Below are positions 36,986-45,809 of a stretch of 64,000 bases of DNA, in pieces. The notes below the pieces were generated by a model, which did not search any database, was not told where the DNA came from, and worked only from the letters and a program-made list of their open reading frames with translations. Position 1 is the first letter of the stretch, and the number at the start of each line of letters is the position of its first letter. This stretch comes from Cellulophaga baltica (GTDB lineage Bacteria > Bacteroidota > Bacteroidia > Flavobacteriales > Flavobacteriaceae). Location: contig NZ_JAHKQN010000019.1 in assembly GCF_018861125.1 (NCBI RefSeq), positions 62,001-126,000 on the forward strand, read 5' to 3'. The position numbers were made by a program, and so were the translations under genes.

Positions 36986-37699
36986 CTATAAAAGATTCAG
37001 TCTTCTCATAAGTTCCGGTCTGTTAGATCTACTTATAGGAATGACGTTTTTTTCTATTAACACACTGTTATCTTCAATATCTATAATTTTAGTAAAGTTG
37101 ATGATAAATGACCTGTGTATTTGTAAAAATGTACTTTCGGGCAATTTTTCTTTTATACTTTTTAAAGTATTATGTACGCGGTATGTTTTCTGAATAGTTT
37201 TTACATCAATATAATCGCCCTTGGCTTCAACAACCAAAATTTCATTTAATTTAAGTTTTATGAGCCTACGATCAATATTTATATAAATATCTTCTTCAGT
37301 ATTGGTAGATTGAAGTGTTTTACTCTCTACGGTTTTGGCAGAATTTTTTAAAGCTTTTTTAATTTTAATAATAGATTTTTCAAAACGGTCTTGCGTTATC
37401 GGTTTTACCAAATAATCTACAATGGGCTCGTATTCATAAGCTTCAATAGCAAAATCAGTATCTGATGTGGTAAGCACTATTCTTGGCGGGTTTTTTAACG
37501 TTTGTATAAAGTCAATCCCTGTAAATCCTGGCATATGTATATCTAGAAAAATGACATCAACAGTATTTTGATTCAAAAACTTAATTGCTTCCATAGCATT
37601 TGAGAATGAATCAATAATATTTAAATCTGAAATTTTAGAACATAACTGCTCAACAATAGCTCTTGCAGTTGCTTCATCATCTACAATGATACAATTCAT
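36986..37699 (-). CDS. LytTR-family response regulator
   Basis: A 237-residue regulator. The receiver (residues 1-120) has D7/D8, phospho-acceptor D53 in VIFLDIHMPGFTG, the Thr in IVLTTSDTDFAIEA and K in YLVKPI. The C-terminal LytTR DNA-binding domain runs from about residue 138, with ILVVEAKGDYIDVKT and STFLQIHRSFIINFTKI. Such proteins bind direct repeats in promoters. It follows the Hpt gene by 5 bp, so it is a natural phosphorelay output of the two histidine kinases upstream. Target genes are unknown; the adjacent glycan cluster and the regulator's own operon are candidates. Confidence 0.95.
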   Translation of the reverse strand: MNCIIVDDEATARAIVEQLCSKISDLNIIDSFSNAMEAIKFLNQNTVDVIFLDIHMPGFTGIDFIQTLKNPPRIVLTTSDTDFAIEAYEYEPIVDYLVKPITQDRFEKSIIKIKKALKNSAKTVESKTLQSTNTEEDIYINIDRRLIKLKLNEILVVEAKGDYIDVKTIQKTYRVHNTLKSIKEKLPESTFLQIHRSFIINFTKIIDIEDNSVLIEKNVIPISRSNRPELMRRLNLL

Positions 37700-37704
37700 A
37701 ATTG

Positions 37705-38025
37705 TTATAGGTTTTTAGTATAAGCGTCAATCTTCTCTAAGATAGTTGAAAATTTTGTATCTAGCTTCTTATCTCCCCTCAATAATTCCTCTTCATAGGT
37801 CACTGCTAATTTATAATCTTCTGTAAGGCTTAAAATATTTAGTTTGTGTTTTAATTTATGTACAATGTCAGCTGTTTCTTTTAAATTGTTGCTAGCAATT
37901 GCATTCTCATATTCTTTTTTTTCTAGGGGTATTTCTTCTTTTATGACAGAAATAAATTTTATTTCAAAAGCTTTATCATCACCAGCTAATTGTTTTATAT
38001 AATTTAAGTTTGGTTGTTGTTCCAT
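37705..38025 (-). CDS. histidine phosphotransfer (Hpt) protein
   Basis: A 106-residue all-helical protein with the Hpt signature TADIVHKLKHKLNIL; H56 is the expected phosphate carrier, with K59 after it. The usual Gly after HxLK is replaced by His60. It lies 1 bp after the second histidine kinase gene and 5 bp before the LytTR regulator gene. A stand-alone Hpt implies a multistep relay: kinase to a receiver, to Hpt, to a final receiver. The free REC protein encoded at 43186 and the REC-GT2 protein encoded at 24342 are possible partners in addition to LytTR. Confidence 0.85.
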   Translation of the reverse strand: MEQQPNLNYIKQLAGDDKAFEIKFISVIKEEIPLEKKEYENAIASNNLKETADIVHKLKHKLNILSLTEDYKLAVTYEEELLRGDKKLDTKFSTILEKIDAYTKNL

Positions 38026-38026
38026 A

Positions 38027-39082
38027 CTATTTTTTTAAAGTGAAATAAAATATTGTTCCTTGATCTTCAGCTGAAGATAACCATATGTCACCTTCATAAA
38101 TATTAACTACTTTTTTTACTAAAGCAAGACCAATACCTGTTGCGTTAGCTTTATTTTCAAGCTTTTTAAACATCGTAAAAATACTTTCTTGATGTTTTTT
38201 TGCAATGCCTTTACCATTATCTGTTACGCTAAATTTCCAAAACTCATTTTCGTTTATACAATCAATAGTAATCACACCCTTTTCGCGATGTTCTGTAGCA
38301 GTAACAGCATTGGTAATTAAATTTTTAAATAATTGTTCTATTTTATATTTTTCAACATACATGGTAGGTAAACTACCTATTATATCAATAGTAATTGTAT
38401 TTGGGTAATATATAGTTTTTTTAATTTCATCAATCAATTTATTTAAGTCAAGATGAATTTTTGGCTCTTCAAGAGAATCTATGGCTGAATGCCTTAAAAT
38501 TCCTTCAATTAATGAATCCATTTTTTCGAGATTCTGTGATACTAAGTTACAATTTTCTTTACTTTCATTAGAAAACTTTTCTTTTTCTTCTTCTAGTATC
38601 CAGCACATTAATGCATTAATGTTTCTAATAGGCGATTTTAAATCGTGTGAAACCATATGAGCATAATCTTTTAAAGCTTCATTTTGACGCTCTAGATTTT
38701 TGACCATCGCTTTGTTTTCAGCAGTCATTCTAACTATATCTTTAGCTTGTTTTTCAATTCTATTTACTATTTCTATAGGATCTAAAGCTAAACTTATTTT
38801 GTTATTATCTTCAATTACATTCTTAGAATCGTTTAATATGTTAATCGCTTTTTTAAGAATATTTAAAGTCTTTTTTTGACTTTCAGTTTCAGCACGTAAA
38901 TCTTTATTTGCTTTATATAATTCGTCGGAGCTTAATTTCATTGCTCTTTGTATCATTTCAGATTTTTCTTCATAATCTGAATATGACTTATCAATTGCCT
39001 CTATAAAAAGTACAAGTTCCTTAGAGTCTTTTAGATTCTCGGGTATGTATTTTCTAATTTGTCTTTTTAAGAGTGAGTGCAT
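38027..39082 (-). CDS. soluble histidine kinase linked to the FIST protein
   Basis: A 351-residue kinase with no membrane helix. Residues 30-140 are helical and coiled-coil-like (EEKSEMIQRAMKLSSDELYKANKDLRAETES). H146 in YAHMVSHDLKSPIRNINAL is the phosphorylation site, and the ATPase domain has NLITNAVTATEH, VTDNGKGIAKKH and ATGIGLALVKK. It has no sensor domain of its own, so it must be controlled by a partner. Its ATG overlaps the stop of the FIST gene by one base (TAATG), which strongly suggests translational coupling and a FIST-kinase pair. Its H-box region is very like that of the PAS kinase encoded two genes upstream, so the two probably share partners. Confidence 0.93.
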   Translation of the reverse strand: MHSLLKRQIRKYIPENLKDSKELVLFIEAIDKSYSDYEEKSEMIQRAMKLSSDELYKANKDLRAETESQKKTLNILKKAINILNDSKNVIEDNNKISLALDPIEIVNRIEKQAKDIVRMTAENKAMVKNLERQNEALKDYAHMVSHDLKSPIRNINALMCWILEEEKEKFSNESKENCNLVSQNLEKMDSLIEGILRHSAIDSLEEPKIHLDLNKLIDEIKKTIYYPNTITIDIIGSLPTMYVEKYKIEQLFKNLITNAVTATEHREKGVITIDCINENEFWKFSVTDNGKGIAKKHQESIFTMFKKLENKANATGIGLALVKKVVNIYEGDIWLSSAEDQGTIFYFTLKK

Positions 39083-40215
39083 TATTCGCTAATAAGGGTT
39101 AAAGTCATTGTTTGGTTGTGCAATTTACATTCATTTCGGTTAGAAAATGGTGCTAATTCGCCATAAGAATAAAAACCTGTTGTTACAGATTGATTGCCAG
39201 TAACTTCAATTACTTCCTCAATTTCTTCTTCTATTCGTTGGTTCATAACTAGTTTGCGGCCAATACAGCTTACTAATAATGATAATTCTGGTTTGTGCTT
39301 TCTATTACGCATGGCATACGTTGCGGCTTTTGATGCTCCTTCAGCAATATCATCGACTGAAGACATCATTAATTGGACGGAAGCATTTTCTGGTACATCA
39401 CCAGCTAAAATCATGGTGTTGTTTTCTTCATCAATATTTAAGATTGTTCTAATTATTGATTTATCGCTACCTTCAACTTTAAGGTTTAAAGGGTAGAATA
39501 GTGCTGCTTGAGGTAATTCATTTGCTTTATCACCTAAATACTTTTTGTATAAATTTAATGCCGGTTTGTGATCAAGTTCATATAATATATTCCCAACTGA
39601 TTTTGTGACAATTCGTTCGGGTCCAAAAGCCTTCCAACCACCATAATTTGCACATGAAATTTCTAAGCTTTCACCGTAAAAACCTATAGCTACAATTTCT
39701 CCTTCTTTTGGGCTTTCATTATATGAAGCTAGTGTTTTTTTAAATCGAGCACCATCACCACATAAACCACCTGATATTTTTATGTTAGTACCAATGTTTT
39801 TTTCTAAACCTTCTATTAAAGAACTACCATTAACAGAACTTCCTTCTGATATTATAAAAATATGTTTTAAATTTTCTTTAGAAAATTTAGTTGCTAAAGC
39901 TTCACCTACTTTTTCTGAATTATTATCAAACTCTGTTATGTTTTTTGAATGGACTATATAATTACTTTTTTCGAACTCAATAGCTGTTATTACAATACTA
40001 TCATCATGTACATTTTCATTTATAATTTCACCTGATGTAGAACCAAAAACAATATTTCCTGAGGGAAATAATTCTTTTACATCATTATAAATAGTTGGTG
40101 ACTCTAATAAGAACCGATTGCCAAATACTAAAACTAAAGGGTCTTTTAATTCCTGTTTTTCAGAAATAAAATTCCATTTATTACCTTTTAATTTATGAAC
40201 TTGAACTGTTTTCAT
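39082..40215 (-). CDS. FIST-domain sensor protein (NosP-like)
   Basis: A 377-residue soluble protein with both FIST parts. FIST_N spans about residues 20-210 with NIVFGSTSGEIIN, KISGGLCGDGARFKKTLASY and VAIGFYGESLEI. FIST_C spans about 215-375 and ends with VTTGFYSYGELAPFSNRNECKLHNQTMTLTL, the usual FIST_C terminus. FIST proteins are small-ligand sensors; one subgroup, NosP, binds heme and nitric oxide and controls a partner histidine kinase. Heme binding cannot be proven from sequence. The gene sits 2 bp after the H-NOX-linked kinase gene and overlaps its own likely kinase gene by one base. Amino-acid sensing is the main alternative. Confidence 0.88.
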   Translation of the reverse strand: MKTVQVHKLKGNKWNFISEKQELKDPLVLVFGNRFLLESPTIYNDVKELFPSGNIVFGSTSGEIINENVHDDSIVITAIEFEKSNYIVHSKNITEFDNNSEKVGEALATKFSKENLKHIFIISEGSSVNGSSLIEGLEKNIGTNIKISGGLCGDGARFKKTLASYNESPKEGEIVAIGFYGESLEISCANYGGWKAFGPERIVTKSVGNILYELDHKPALNLYKKYLGDKANELPQAALFYPLNLKVEGSDKSIIRTILNIDEENNTMILAGDVPENASVQLMMSSVDDIAEGASKAATYAMRNRKHKPELSLLVSCIGRKLVMNQRIEEEIEEVIEVTGNQSVTTGFYSYGELAPFSNRNECKLHNQTMTLTLISE

Positions 40216-40217
40216 AA

Positions 40218-42572
40218 TTATTTTTTTAATGAAAAGAAAAAAGTAGTTCCTACACCAATCTCACTTTCTAACCAAACTTTACCTTCGTATAAGTCAATGA
40301 TTTTTTTTACAATTGATAAGCCTATACCCGTTGAGCGTTCTTTATTTCCGACAGATTGAAATATTTTAAATATTTTTTCATGGTATTCTTTTGGAATACC
40401 TACACCGTTATCTTTTACGCTAAATTCCCAATGCGTTGGTGTTTCGATACATCCAATTTCTACAAGTCCTTTTTCTCGTTCTATATGAACAACAGCGTTG
40501 CTTAAAAAGTTTTGAATAAGTTGGTGTATTTTAGTTCGGTCAGCACAAATTGTTGGTAATTTGTTAGTTACCACAATTTCAACATGATCAGGAATAAATA
40601 TAATATCAGTAATTTCTTTAATTACTTCATTAACATCAACAGATGTGTTTACAATATTTTCACTGTTAATAGTTGAGTATTTTAAAATACCATCAATTAA
40701 ACTGTCCATGGCTTCAACCTTCTCTTGCATCATATTTAAGTTATACTTACCAGGATCATCTAAAACATCTTTATAATCTTCATTCAACCACGAACAAAGT
40801 GCATTAATGCTTCGTAATGGCGATTTTAAATCATGTGATACTATATGAGCATATTCTTGTAAACCTTTATTACTCTGTTCTAATTCTTTAAGTAAAGTTT
40901 CTTTTTGATTTTCTAATGTTTTTTGTTCAGTAATATCAAAATGGATGCCAATTGAACCAATTACTTTTCCTGTAACATCATGTTTAGGTGCTGCACTAAC
41001 TAACCAGTGTTTCACAGTGCCGTCAATATGTTTTATATCTATTTCATATGAATCAGATTTTCCTGTACGTCTACTAGCAATTTTGTTTTCAAGTAAATCT
41101 TTATTAATGACTTGAATTACATCAGTTGCTTTTTTACCAATAAGTTCTTCTTCTGAATAGCCTGATATCTTACAGAAACTTTGATTTACCAATTGAATAA
41201 TTTGGTTATTGTCGATTTCAATTAACCCGAGGTTCATGTTAGCAATAATACTGCTGTATTTTTCTTTTTCTGATTCTAGGTTTATCTTGTAATTTCTAGC
41301 AATTGTAACATCATTATAAGTCCATAAGTGGCCAGCATAAACATTACTATTGAATATAGGAATATAGTCACGTTCAATAATTCTACCATCAATCATTTCA
41401 ATTTCATCGGCTAGAACAAGATTTTTGTTTTTAGTAACTTCTTCAATTCTTTTTATTTCTCTTTCGGGATTTTTAAAAAGATGCTTAATCTTTTCTATAG
41501 CTACAACACAATCATAACCCTTTAACCCCTCTTTATTAATTTTAACATCAAAAAGATCATGAAACATTTCATTGGTTAGAGTAATTTTTCGGTTTTCATC
41601 TTCAACAAGAATTCCTGTGTGTAAGTTTGCAATAAGTTTTGTTAATCTGTTTTTAGAGTCTACTAACTGCTTTTCAGCTTCAATTGTCTTTGTAATATCT
41701 TCAATTAAACCAACTTTGTAATCAATACTCCCGTTTTGGTTTCTAACAGCACTAATAGCAGTTTTACCAAGAATATGGCCGCCAGCTTTTTTTATGTATT
41801 TATATGTGATTGTAAAATTATCAATGTCACCTTTTTCCAATTGATTAAACAAAGATTCTCTTTGTTTTGGGTCTTCAGGTTTTGCAATGGTATCAATTTT
41901 AATATTTTTCAATTCAGACTCAGAATATCCTAACAAACGAATAAAAGAGTTATTTACCTTTATAATATCACGATTTTGTACTAAAACAATTGCTAATGGG
42001 GAATTTTGAACAATTATATCTAATTGCTTTCTTTGTTCACTTAAAAGTTTTTTTATTTCTGTTTCTTGATTAATATCTCTTATAACTCCTTGAGCTCCAA
42101 TTGGTTTTTGGTTGTTGTCATAAATTAAGCTTGCGTTAATTTCAACATATTTTTCAACACCTTTTGTTATAACTAATTTGGCCCGATAATTTTTAACAAT
42201 ACCAACTTCAATTAATGCTTTAAATGAAGTATGAGTATAATCAATATAATTTTTATGAATAAACCGGCCTAAATTTAATTTTTCTTTAGTATTATCAGCC
42301 TGTAAAAACTCTTTAGCAGAAGAGTTCATTTTTATAACATTACCAGTTAAATCCATTACAACGTAAGGGTCAATTAGATTAACAAAGACACCATCAAGTT
42401 GCGTTGATTTTTCAGTTAATGTTTCTTCAAGCTTATTATTTGCTTCTTTTAAATGCAAAGTAACATCGTAGAGCTCTTTAGATTTTTCTTCTAAGATTCT
42501 TTCGGCTTGCTTACGTGCCTTGACTTGCCTTGCAAGTGCTTTTTTTAATAATGTAATTTCTTTACTATCCAT
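40218..42572 (-). CDS. multi-PAS soluble histidine kinase linked to H-NOX
   Basis: A 784-residue kinase from the ATG at 42572; a TTG 15 bp upstream is possible. The N-terminus is a coiled coil (KKALARQVKARKQAERILEEK) and is followed by about four PAS domains, some with PAC parts (IGAQGVIRDINQ, VGLIEDITKTIEAEKQ, IGSIGIHFDITEQ). The H-box YAHIVSHDLKSPLRSINAL has the phospho-His near residue 580. The ATPase domain has NFLSNAVVHIE, VKDNGVGIPKEY and STGIGLSIVKK. There are no membrane helices. The start codon lies inside the end of the H-NOX gene (8-base overlap), the typical arrangement of an H-NOX with its kinase. PAS ligands are unknown. Confidence 0.93.
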   Translation of the reverse strand: MDSKEITLLKKALARQVKARKQAERILEEKSKELYDVTLHLKEANNKLEETLTEKSTQLDGVFVNLIDPYVVMDLTGNVIKMNSSAKEFLQADNTKEKLNLGRFIHKNYIDYTHTSFKALIEVGIVKNYRAKLVITKGVEKYVEINASLIYDNNQKPIGAQGVIRDINQETEIKKLLSEQRKQLDIIVQNSPLAIVLVQNRDIIKVNNSFIRLLGYSESELKNIKIDTIAKPEDPKQRESLFNQLEKGDIDNFTITYKYIKKAGGHILGKTAISAVRNQNGSIDYKVGLIEDITKTIEAEKQLVDSKNRLTKLIANLHTGILVEDENRKITLTNEMFHDLFDVKINKEGLKGYDCVVAIEKIKHLFKNPEREIKRIEEVTKNKNLVLADEIEMIDGRIIERDYIPIFNSNVYAGHLWTYNDVTIARNYKINLESEKEKYSSIIANMNLGLIEIDNNQIIQLVNQSFCKISGYSEEELIGKKATDVIQVINKDLLENKIASRRTGKSDSYEIDIKHIDGTVKHWLVSAAPKHDVTGKVIGSIGIHFDITEQKTLENQKETLLKELEQSNKGLQEYAHIVSHDLKSPLRSINALCSWLNEDYKDVLDDPGKYNLNMMQEKVEAMDSLIDGILKYSTINSENIVNTSVDVNEVIKEITDIIFIPDHVEIVVTNKLPTICADRTKIHQLIQNFLSNAVVHIEREKGLVEIGCIETPTHWEFSVKDNGVGIPKEYHEKIFKIFQSVGNKERSTGIGLSIVKKIIDLYEGKVWLESEIGVGTTFFFSLKK

Positions 42573-43107
42573 GTTGGACAATATCAAATTTAACCTCAGT
42601 CCCGTCTTCTTTTAGAAGTTCATAGCTAATAGTTGCTTCACCATTAAAATGTTCAAATGTTTTTTCAATTAAACCGTGTGCTAGTCTATATAGACCTCTA
42701 GAAGAACTATATATCATAGATAATGAAGTTTCGGTTTTGTCTAATATTTTAAATGTAGGAAGTTCTGCGTCAGGATAAAGTTTTTTTACATGCACATGAA
42801 TATGGTCTTCAATTGCGTATAAAAGATTAATTGGATTAGTATAGTTTTCTATTACTTCAGGGTGAGAAGTACCTAAACCATTGAACAGGTAAAGACCAAA
42901 AGTATAAATTAGGTCACCCATAGGGGCTTTTACCTCATCACTCAAATTGGTAATAAGACTAATCATTTCATTAAAGTCATAGGTGCCAACAGAAGTATAA
43001 ATTCCTTCCGAGGCTAAATTAGAATTTTCTATAATAGTGTCAACGACTTCTAAACCAAATTTAGATTCAACCATTTCAAGAAACTCTGTAAAAACAACAC
43101 CTTTCAT
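42565..43107 (-). CDS. H-NOX heme nitric-oxide-binding sensor protein
   Basis: A 180-residue stand-alone H-NOX domain, starting MKGVVFTEFLEMVESKFG as usual. The proximal heme ligand is H104 in DHIHVHVKKLYPDAELPTF by alignment with soluble guanylate cyclase and Thermoanaerobacter H-NOX. The heme propionate motif YxSxR is complete at Y133, S135 and R137. The distal tyrosine that gives O2 binding in the Thermoanaerobacter protein (Y140) falls on L142 here, so an NO-selective sensor is predicted. The end of the gene overlaps the start of the PAS kinase gene by 8 bases, making that kinase the likely partner. Cytoplasmic. Confidence 0.95.
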   Translation of the reverse strand: MKGVVFTEFLEMVESKFGLEVVDTIIENSNLASEGIYTSVGTYDFNEMISLITNLSDEVKAPMGDLIYTFGLYLFNGLGTSHPEVIENYTNPINLLYAIEDHIHVHVKKLYPDAELPTFKILDKTETSLSMIYSSSRGLYRLAHGLIEKTFEHFNGEATISYELLKEDGTEVKFDIVQHG

Positions 43108-43185
43108 AAAACTTTTTTATTTTTCTTTACAAAGTAGGAAATATATTACGTTTTATAAAAAAAATGTTGTGAAATGCTAAATTTC

Positions 43186-43587
43186 CTATGCCTTCACTAG
43201 CTCATTTGTTTCCCAATACTCAAAAACGGTTTTTAATTTAGTTTCGTAATCTTCATATTTTAAGGGTTTTATTACGTAGCCAGCAATTCCAATTCTATAG
43301 CATTCTAACAAATCAGCTCTGTTTTCTGATGTTGTAAGAATGATTGTAGGAAGATATTTGTATTTTTCATCTGCCTTTAAAATACTCAAAAATTCAATAC
43401 CGCTCATTCGTGGCATATTTAAATCTAAAAGTATTATATCTGGTAATTTAGTAGCATTTTTTAAAACCTCCAATGCTTGTTCCCCATTTTTAGCTTCTAT
43501 GATATTATGCTTTAATTGAAGTTTTGAAACAGTACGTTGTAATTTCATTGTCTCAATTGTATCGTCTTCGATAAATAATACATCCAT
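43186..43587 (-). CDS. stand-alone receiver-domain response regulator
   Basis: A 133-residue CheY-like protein: E7/D8/D9 at the start (LFIEDDT), phospho-acceptor D55 in IILLDLNMPR, Thr in TIILTTSENR and K in GYVIKPLKYEDY. It has no output domain. The gene is 78 bp upstream of the H-NOX gene in the same direction and is probably the first gene of the signalling operon. It could be the middle receiver of a kinase-REC-Hpt-REC relay. A CATCTTTG element close before the start codon (43605-43612) resembles the -7 consensus but with no clear -33. Confidence 0.9.
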   Translation of the reverse strand: MDVLFIEDDTIETMKLQRTVSKLQLKHNIIEAKNGEQALEVLKNATKLPDIILLDLNMPRMSGIEFLSILKADEKYKYLPTIILTTSENRADLLECYRIGIAGYVIKPLKYEDYETKLKTVFEYWETNELVKA

Positions 43588-43745
43588 AGTTTTAATATTT
43601 ACGGCAAAGATGAATTAATAAAAAAGAATATAAATTCATTTGTAGTTGAATAACAAATTAGTGTCGATGAGTGGAATTTTGAATAAGTTAAATAGATTTC
43701 TATTAAAAAACAGTAAATTATACCATATTTTTTAAATAACACATA

Positions 43746-45212
43746 TTGAACACTTACTTAGTTTTAGGCATAATAATACTTTATTTTATAATTTTAATGA
43801 TTATCTCCTATTTTACTTCTAGAAATAGGAGTGTTGAAACCTATTTTACAGGTGATAGACAATCACCATGGTTTTTAGTGGCATTTGGTATGGTTGGTGC
43901 AGGTTTATCCGGTGTTACATTTGTCTCATTACCAGGTATGGTGGGTAATAATTACTTCTATTTTTATCAATTTATTTTGGGTAATGTAGTAGGTTATATT
44001 TTTATCACTTTTGTATTAATTCCATTGTATTTTAAGTTAAAATTGGTTTCAATTTATGGTTTTTTAAAAGATAGATTTGGGTTAAAATCATACAAAACAG
44101 GATCATTATTTTTTTTAATTTCTCAGTCATTTGGCGCAGCTTTACGACTACTTTTAGCATCTAAAATTTTGCAATATGCATTATTTGACAAGTTGAAAAT
44201 TCCTTTTTGTGTAACAGTTCTTATAATACTATTGTTAGTATGGTTGTACACCAATAAATCGGGTATTAAAACTATTGTTTGGACGGATACAATGCAAACT
44301 ACTTTTTTACTATTAGGCGCTTTAATTACAATATATACCATAACAACAGAATTGGATTTATCTTTCCCAAATACCGTAAGTGAGATTACATCTCATGAGT
44401 ACTTTAAAGTTTTTAATTGGGAAGGCAGTTCTGGCAATAACTTTTACAAACAATTTATTGCAGGTATTCTGGTAGCAATTGCTATGGTTGGTTTAGATCA
44501 AAATATGATGCAAAAAACACTTACCTGTAAAAATCAATGGGATGCTCAAAAAAACACGTTAACCTATAGTCTTATACTAGCTTTAACTCAGTTTCTTTTT
44601 TTAGGTTTGGGTGTGTTACTTTATATGTATGCTCAAAAAAACGGAGTTACTTTAGATGTAAACGAGAAGGGATCTTTTGTTCAAACCGATAACTTATTTC
44701 CTAATTTAGCATTAAATCATTTAGGTGTTTTTGCAGGTGTATTTTTTTTATTAGGAATTATAGCTGCTTCATTTTCTAGTGTAGATTCATCTTTAACAGC
44801 ATTAACCACATCATTTACATACGATTTTCTAGATATTGAGACTAAATCAGTAGCAGAAAAGCAAACGATTAAAAACAGAGTGCTTTTTGGTTTTTCCGTA
44901 GTGATATTTGCAATTATTATGCTATTTGCTAATAGTAAAGGTGATGTTATTTCGTTGATTTTTAAAGTGGCAGGGTATACTTACGGACCTTTACTAGGTT
45001 TGTATATGTTTGGCATGTTTACAAGTATTAGCATTAAAGATAATTGGGTTCCTGTAATTTGTATTTCTTCACCATTATTAACTTATTTTTTAAGTGTGTA
45101 CTTATTAGAAAATTTTCAGTTTAATTTTGGGTTTGTAAATATTGCTGTGAATGCAGGTATAACTGTTTTAGGCTTACTAATTGTAAAAAGAACAAAAACT
45201 TTTGAGGCTTAA
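43746..45212 (+). CDS. sodium:solute symporter (SSS family)
   Basis: A 488-residue inner-membrane symporter with about 13 helices. Family segments are SVETYFTGDRQSPWFLVAFGMVGAGLSGVTFVSLPG at the start, LVAIAMVGLDQNMMQKTLTCK, and FLLGIIAASFSSVDSSLTALTTSFTYDFL. The start codon is TTG at 43746; the next in-frame Met lies inside the first helix, so TTG is preferred. It is divergent from the signalling operon. The sequence does not show the substrate; sugars, uronates, amino acids and sialic acid are all transported by this family. Confidence 0.88.
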   Translation: MNTYLVLGIIILYFIILMIISYFTSRNRSVETYFTGDRQSPWFLVAFGMVGAGLSGVTFVSLPGMVGNNYFYFYQFILGNVVGYIFITFVLIPLYFKLKLVSIYGFLKDRFGLKSYKTGSLFFLISQSFGAALRLLLASKILQYALFDKLKIPFCVTVLIILLLVWLYTNKSGIKTIVWTDTMQTTFLLLGALITIYTITTELDLSFPNTVSEITSHEYFKVFNWEGSSGNNFYKQFIAGILVAIAMVGLDQNMMQKTLTCKNQWDAQKNTLTYSLILALTQFLFLGLGVLLYMYAQKNGVTLDVNEKGSFVQTDNLFPNLALNHLGVFAGVFFLLGIIAASFSSVDSSLTALTTSFTYDFLDIETKSVAEKQTIKNRVLFGFSVVIFAIIMLFANSKGDVISLIFKVAGYTYGPLLGLYMFGMFTSISIKDNWVPVICISSPLLTYFLSVYLLENFQFNFGFVNIAVNAGITVLGLLIVKRTKTFEA

Positions 45213-45319
45213 AATGATGTTTTGAATAACTGTTTGTACTTTTTTTAGTTTTATAACTGTTTGATATTTATTACTTTGTATCTTGTTTTTGGTAAATGTA
45301 TAATTTACTTAAAAAAATA

Positions 45320-45351
45320 TTGCAAAATAAATATGGAAAATAGTATATTTG
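45320..45351 (+). promoter_or_regulatory. promoter of tRNA-Arg
   Basis: A -33 TTG (45320-45322) is followed after 21 bp by the exact -7 match TATATTTG (45344-45351). Transcription would begin about 30 nt before the tRNA. Confidence 0.7.
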
Positions 45352-45388
45352 CACCCGCAAACTAGAATAATAATTTTTGTTTGTAAAT

Positions 45389-45462
<74 letters not shown>

Positions 45463-45463
45463 C

Positions 45464-45496
45464 AAAAAACCTCTAATGAAAATTAGAGGTTTTTTT
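45464..45496 (+). terminator. terminator of tRNA-Arg
   Basis: Stem AAAAAACCTCTAAT / ATTAGAGGTTTTTT with a 4-nt loop starts two bases after the discriminator and ends in a U-run: a clear rho-independent terminator. Confidence 0.93.
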
Positions 45497-45809
45497 GGTT
45501 TTATATGTATAAGAACATTTATTTTTTTTATTGCATTGTTCTTATTTGATTTTTTTAAGAGAATTATGTAATTCAATTCTTGTTAAAATAAAATGAGCCG
45601 ATTTTTAATTTCAATTACCTTATTTTTAAAATAATATTTTTATTGCTATATATTTTTTATTCTATAAAATCTACAAGGTTAAATAAAGAATTTAGTAATA
45701 ATAGAATACTTCGGGTAGTTATAATTTCTTAACGTATAGTTAATAATGTATTTTAGAGAAACCAATAGTCAAGTGCTAAGTTTGACTGTTTAAAATTAAC
45801 CAACACGAT
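45497..45809. other. AT-rich intergenic region upstream of the nuclease gene
   Basis: 313 bp with no ORF, RNA gene or canonical promoter that I can support. The promoter for the giant nuclease gene should lie here. Confidence 0.6.
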
